Under the pieces are notes generated by a model. It did not search any database, was not told the DNA's origin, and was given only the letters and a program-made list of their open reading frames with translations. Made by a program: the position numbers and the translations under genes. A stretch of 7,462 nucleotides of DNA from an uncultured Lachnospiraceae bacterium (lineage in GTDB: Bacteria > Bacillota > Clostridia > Lachnospirales > Lachnospiraceae), in NCBI GenBank assembly GCA_910578825.1, contig CAJTSB010000062.1:1-7462 (forward strand), written 5' to 3'. Below, piece after piece: positions 5,249 to 7,462 of this stretch (position 1 is the first letter of the stretch; every line of letters starts with the position of its first letter).

Positions 5249-5719
5249 ATGAAACAGTTAAAGAAAGTTCTGATGGGATGCTTGCTCATCCTGGTATTAG
5301 GCAGCGTTACTGCTTGCGGAAATAACGATACGAACAACGATACGACCAATGATGCGACAAATGGAACCGATAATAATGGTACCGGAACCAATGACAAAAA
5401 TAACGACAATAACACGGACACAGACAATACAAATACGGATAAGAACAATAATAACGGAACCGACAACAATGCCAATACCAACAACAATAACACTAACGGA
5501 AATGGTGCAGCAGGCGATGTTGTGGATGATATCGTAGACGGTGTGGAAGATATCGGAGATGATGTGGAGAATGGCGTGGACAACATGACGGATGGAAACG
5601 GCGCAGATAACAACAATAACACCGACAATAACACTGATAACAATAATAACACCAATAACAAAAATAACACCACAAATAAAAACAATGCCGACAAGACGAA
5701 AGAAACCCCCAATCCATAG
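5249..5719 (+). CDS. Asn/Asp/Thr-rich low-complexity lipoprotein, function unknown
   Basis: This encodes a 156-residue secreted lipoprotein that I do not recognise. It has a lysine-containing N-terminus, a hydrophobic stretch (about 7-19) and a lipobox VTAC with Cys23, so the mature protein should be lipid-anchored on the outer face of the membrane. Residues 24-86 and 117-148 are almost entirely Asn, Asp, Thr, Gly and Lys and are probably disordered. Between them, residues 91-112 form two 11-residue repeats, VVDDIVDGVED and IGDDVENGVDN, with regularly spaced hydrophobic positions, suggesting a short amphipathic helix. AAAGGAG (5234-5240) precedes the ATG by 8 nt. It lies 74 bp after spoVAE without an obvious terminator, so it could belong to the sporulation unit, although that is only positional evidence. 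It ends before the bidirectional terminator shared with guaB. Confidence 0.85.
   Translation: MKQLKKVLMGCLLILVLGSVTACGNNDTNNDTTNDATNGTDNNGTGTNDKNNDNNTDTDNTNTDKNNNNGTDNNANTNNNNTNGNGAAGDVVDDIVDGVEDIGDDVENGVDNMTDGNGADNNNNTDNNTDNNNNTNNKNNTTNKNNADKTKETPNP
5318..5692 (+). repeat. AAC/AAT/GAT-rich low-complexity codon tracts in lipoprotein gene
   Basis: Two tracts (about 5318-5506 and 5597-5692) are dominated by AAC, AAT, GAC, GAT and ACN codons, with short imperfect direct repeats such as AACGATACGA. Unequal recombination or slippage would easily change their length. They also create long spurious reading frames on the minus strand. Confidence 0.75.
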
Positions 5720-5734
5720 GAAGGCAATGGCATA

Positions 5735-5775
5735 AAAAGAGTTCAGGACCTTTGAATGAGGTCTTGAACTCTTTT
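5735..5775. terminator. Bidirectional terminator between lipoprotein gene and guaB
   Basis: AAAAGAGTTCAGGACC (5735-5750) pairs with GGTCTTGAACTCTTTT (5760-5775) over 16 bp with a single G-T pair and a 9-nt loop. The stem ends in A residues on the left and T residues on the right, so it presents a U-tract to transcripts from either side. This fits the convergent genes ending at 5719 (+) and 5817 (-). Confidence 0.92.
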
Positions 5776-5816
5776 CGTTGTTCGTTCTTTCGTTTGGATT
5801 GGTATATTTTGAAACT

Positions 5817-7271
5817 TTATTCGTCAATACTGTAGTTGGGAGCCTCTTTGGTGATATGGATGTCATGCGGATGGCTTTCCTTGAGGGAGGCAGCGGAAAT
5901 CTTTACAAATTGCCCGGTCTGTTTTAAGGTTTCAATATTGACAGCGCCGCAGTAACCCATGCCGGAGCGCAGACCACCGATTAACTGGAAGACGGTGTCT
6001 TCGACGGAGCCTTTATAAGCGACACGGCCTTCAACGCCTTCCGGTACGAGTTTCCGTGCATTTTCCTGGAAATAACGGTCTTTAGAGCCGTTCTCCATAG
6101 CTGCAAGAGAACCCATGCCGCGGTATACTTTGTATTTTCTTCCCTGATACAGTTCAAATGTTCCCGGGCTTTCATCACAGCCTGCAAACATGCTTCCCAT
6201 CATACATACATTGGCGCCTGCTGCAATTGCTTTTGTCATATCGCCGGAATATTTGATGCCTCCATCTGCGATAATCGGGATGCCGTATTCTTTTGCAGCA
6301 TTGTAGCAGTCCATGATGGCGGTAATCTGTGGAACACCGATTCCGGCTACCACGCGCGTTGTACAGATGGAACCCGGTCCGATGCCAACTTTTACAGCGT
6401 CTGCGCCAGCCTCAATCAGGGCTTTTGTCGCGTCGCCGGTAGCAATATTTCCAGCGATAACCTGTAAATCCGGAAATGCGGCTTTGATATTTTTGACAGC
6501 CTCTATAATATTTCTGGAATGTCCGTGTGCGGAATCCACGACAATGACGTCGACCTTGGCCTTTACGAGCGCATCCACACGCTCACGCATATCGGCGGTG
6601 ATGCCTACGCCTGCGCCGCAGAGCAGCCTTCCCTGTTTGTCCTTGGCGGATAATGGGTATTTGATCTGTTTTTCGATGTCCTTAATCGTGATCAGACCTT
6701 TTAAATTAAAGTTCCCGTCTACGATGGGGAGTTTTTCTTTTCTTGCTTTTGCAAGGATTTTTTTTGCTTCCTCCAGAGTGATGCCTTCGCGTGCAGTCAC
6801 GAGGTCCTCAGAGGTCATGGAGTTTTTGATTTTCTTGGTGAAATCTTCTTCGAATTTTAAGTCGCGGTTGGTAATGATTCCGACCAGTTTGCCGTTTTCC
6901 GTAATAGGAACGCCGGAAATGCGGAACTTAGCCATCAGGTTATCTGCATCCTGGAGGGTATGTTCAGGGGAAAGGGAAAATGGATCTGTGATTACGCCGT
7001 TCTCAGAACGTTTCACCTTATCAACTTCTTCTGCCTGAGCTTCAATTGACATGTTCTTATGTATAATGCCAATGCCGCCCTGACGTGCCATGGCGATAGC
7101 CATCCTGTGTTCCGTAACGGTGTCCATACTTGCGCTCATCATAGGAATGTTTAATTTTACTGTCTTCGTCAGGTTCGTGGATAAATCTACCATATTTGGT
7201 GTGACTTCGGAGTATGCAGGGACTAATAATACGTCATCAAATGTAATTCCTTCACCAATAATCGTACCCAT
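5817..7271 (-). CDS. guaB: Inosine-5'-monophosphate dehydrogenase
   Basis: This cytosolic enzyme oxidises IMP to XMP with NAD+, the first committed step of GMP synthesis. The 484 residues match bacterial IMPDH (about 488). The barrel opens with GITFDDVLLVPAYSEV (8-23). Two CBS domains follow at about 94-150 and 153-205, the usual regulatory insert. The catalytic loop reads GIGPGSICTTR with Cys303, GGIKYSGD lies at about 338-345 in the phosphate-binding region, and the mobile flap carries Arg399-Tyr400. A GAGAGG-type ribosome binding site lies just upstream of the ATG, and a consensus promoter lies at 7343-7315. The leader is only about 37 nt, too short for a purine riboswitch. The gene converges on the lipoprotein gene across a shared terminator. 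Nothing essential is missing. Confidence 0.98.
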   Translation of the reverse strand: MGTIIGEGITFDDVLLVPAYSEVTPNMVDLSTNLTKTVKLNIPMMSASMDTVTEHRMAIAMARQGGIGIIHKNMSIEAQAEEVDKVKRSENGVITDPFSLSPEHTLQDADNLMAKFRISGVPITENGKLVGIITNRDLKFEEDFTKKIKNSMTSEDLVTAREGITLEEAKKILAKARKEKLPIVDGNFNLKGLITIKDIEKQIKYPLSAKDKQGRLLCGAGVGITADMRERVDALVKAKVDVIVVDSAHGHSRNIIEAVKNIKAAFPDLQVIAGNIATGDATKALIEAGADAVKVGIGPGSICTTRVVAGIGVPQITAIMDCYNAAKEYGIPIIADGGIKYSGDMTKAIAAGANVCMMGSMFAGCDESPGTFELYQGRKYKVYRGMGSLAAMENGSKDRYFQENARKLVPEGVEGRVAYKGSVEDTVFQLIGGLRSGMGYCGAVNIETLKQTGQFVKISAASLKESHPHDIHITKEAPNYSIDE

Positions 7272-7314
7272 TTTTTTTCCTCTCTTTCTTGAATGTTTTT
7301 ATGTTATTCCCACG

Positions 7315-7343
7315 ATTTTATCAAAAAAGATGAAAACTGTCAA
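7315..7343 (-). promoter_or_regulatory. Sigma-A promoter of guaB
   Basis: On the minus strand TTGACA (7343-7338) and TAAAAT (7320-7315) are separated by exactly 17 bp, one base from full consensus. Transcription should start near 7308. The remaining upstream DNA (7344-7462) holds no gene that I can support. Confidence 0.88.
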
Positions 7344-7406
7344 CGACTGGCGAATATTTTTTACAAATAGTGTTACAATTCAGACTGTTTGTTACATCTT
7401 AACATT

Positions 7407-7440
7407 TTTTCATGGAGTTCTTGCAAGACTGCCATGAAAA
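7407..7440. promoter_or_regulatory. 34-bp palindrome upstream of guaB
   Basis: TTTTCATGG (7407-7415) and CCATGAAAA (7432-7440) are perfect inverted repeats. The inner segment contains a further CTTG/CAAG palindrome at its centre (7420-7427), so most of the 34 bp is self-complementary. The T residues lie at the 5' side and the A residues at the 3' side when read on either strand, so it lacks the U-tract layout of a terminator. It lies about 64 bp upstream of the guaB -35 box and could be a protein-binding site or belong to a gene beyond the window. Confidence 0.45.
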
Positions 7441-7462
7441 TTCTTATGGGAAGTAAACATAT

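Noticed and set aside
5089..5866. Long minus-strand ORFs rich in Leu/Val/Ser or Ile/Val opposite the lipoprotein gene
   Set aside because: They arise from the complement of AAC/GAT/ACN codon tracts, lack start signals, and cross the terminator.
6313..7038. 241-codon + strand ORF opposite guaB
   Set aside because: It is an antisense shadow of a highly conserved enzyme gene, with no ribosome binding site or known motif.
7272..7308. Purine or other riboswitch in the guaB leader
   Set aside because: The leader predicted from the consensus promoter is only about 37 nt, too short for a known aptamer plus expression platform.

Overview
The window looks like chromosomal DNA from an endospore-forming clostridial Firmicute, most likely a Lachnospiraceae-type gut anaerobe. 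The evidence is the spoVAD-spoVAE pair, strong AGGAGG-type ribosome binding sites, consensus sigma-A promoters, moderate GC, and a guaB, MATE exporter and membrane-anchored deacetylase that read as clostridial. The family-level assignment is inference.

Layout. Positions 1-250 hold the end of a CRISPR array with 32-bp type I-C-like repeats; no cas gene is in view. A badly decayed last repeat may lie at 295-326. From 394 a perfect sigma-A promoter drives a very short leader RNA. The leader has an intrinsic terminator (437-479) and a small ORF (445-528), followed by a MATE-family exporter gene (513-1862). A separately promoted gene (1981-3507) encodes a membrane-anchored NodB-type polysaccharide deacetylase and ends in a strong terminator (3557-3590). 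Next come two forespore genes, spoVAD (3759-4772) and spoVAE (4818-5174), which act in movement of dipicolinic acid across the spore inner membrane. A small Asn/Asp/Thr-rich lipoprotein gene follows (5249-5719). It converges on guaB (7271-5817, minus strand; IMP dehydrogenase, GMP synthesis) across a bidirectional terminator (5735-5775). guaB has a consensus promoter at 7343-7315, and a 34-bp palindrome lies farther upstream.

The genes do not form one pathway. Exporter, deacetylase, spoVA pair and guaB are separate transcription units; the lipoprotein could be co-transcribed with spoVAE because no terminator separates them.

The two most interesting places are untranslated leaders. The first is the MATE leader: the terminator's left arm abuts and overlaps the Shine-Dalgarno sequence of a 27-codon leader ORF. 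Ribosome occupancy could therefore control read-through into the exporter. The second is the spoVAD leader. There a 71-bp hairpin-rich segment sits between two exact 14-bp copies of the ribosome binding site, and carries an anti-Shine-Dalgarno sequence able to pair with either copy. It looks like a small inserted element that may act as a translational switch. The spoVA pair also lacks the usual upstream spoVAC.
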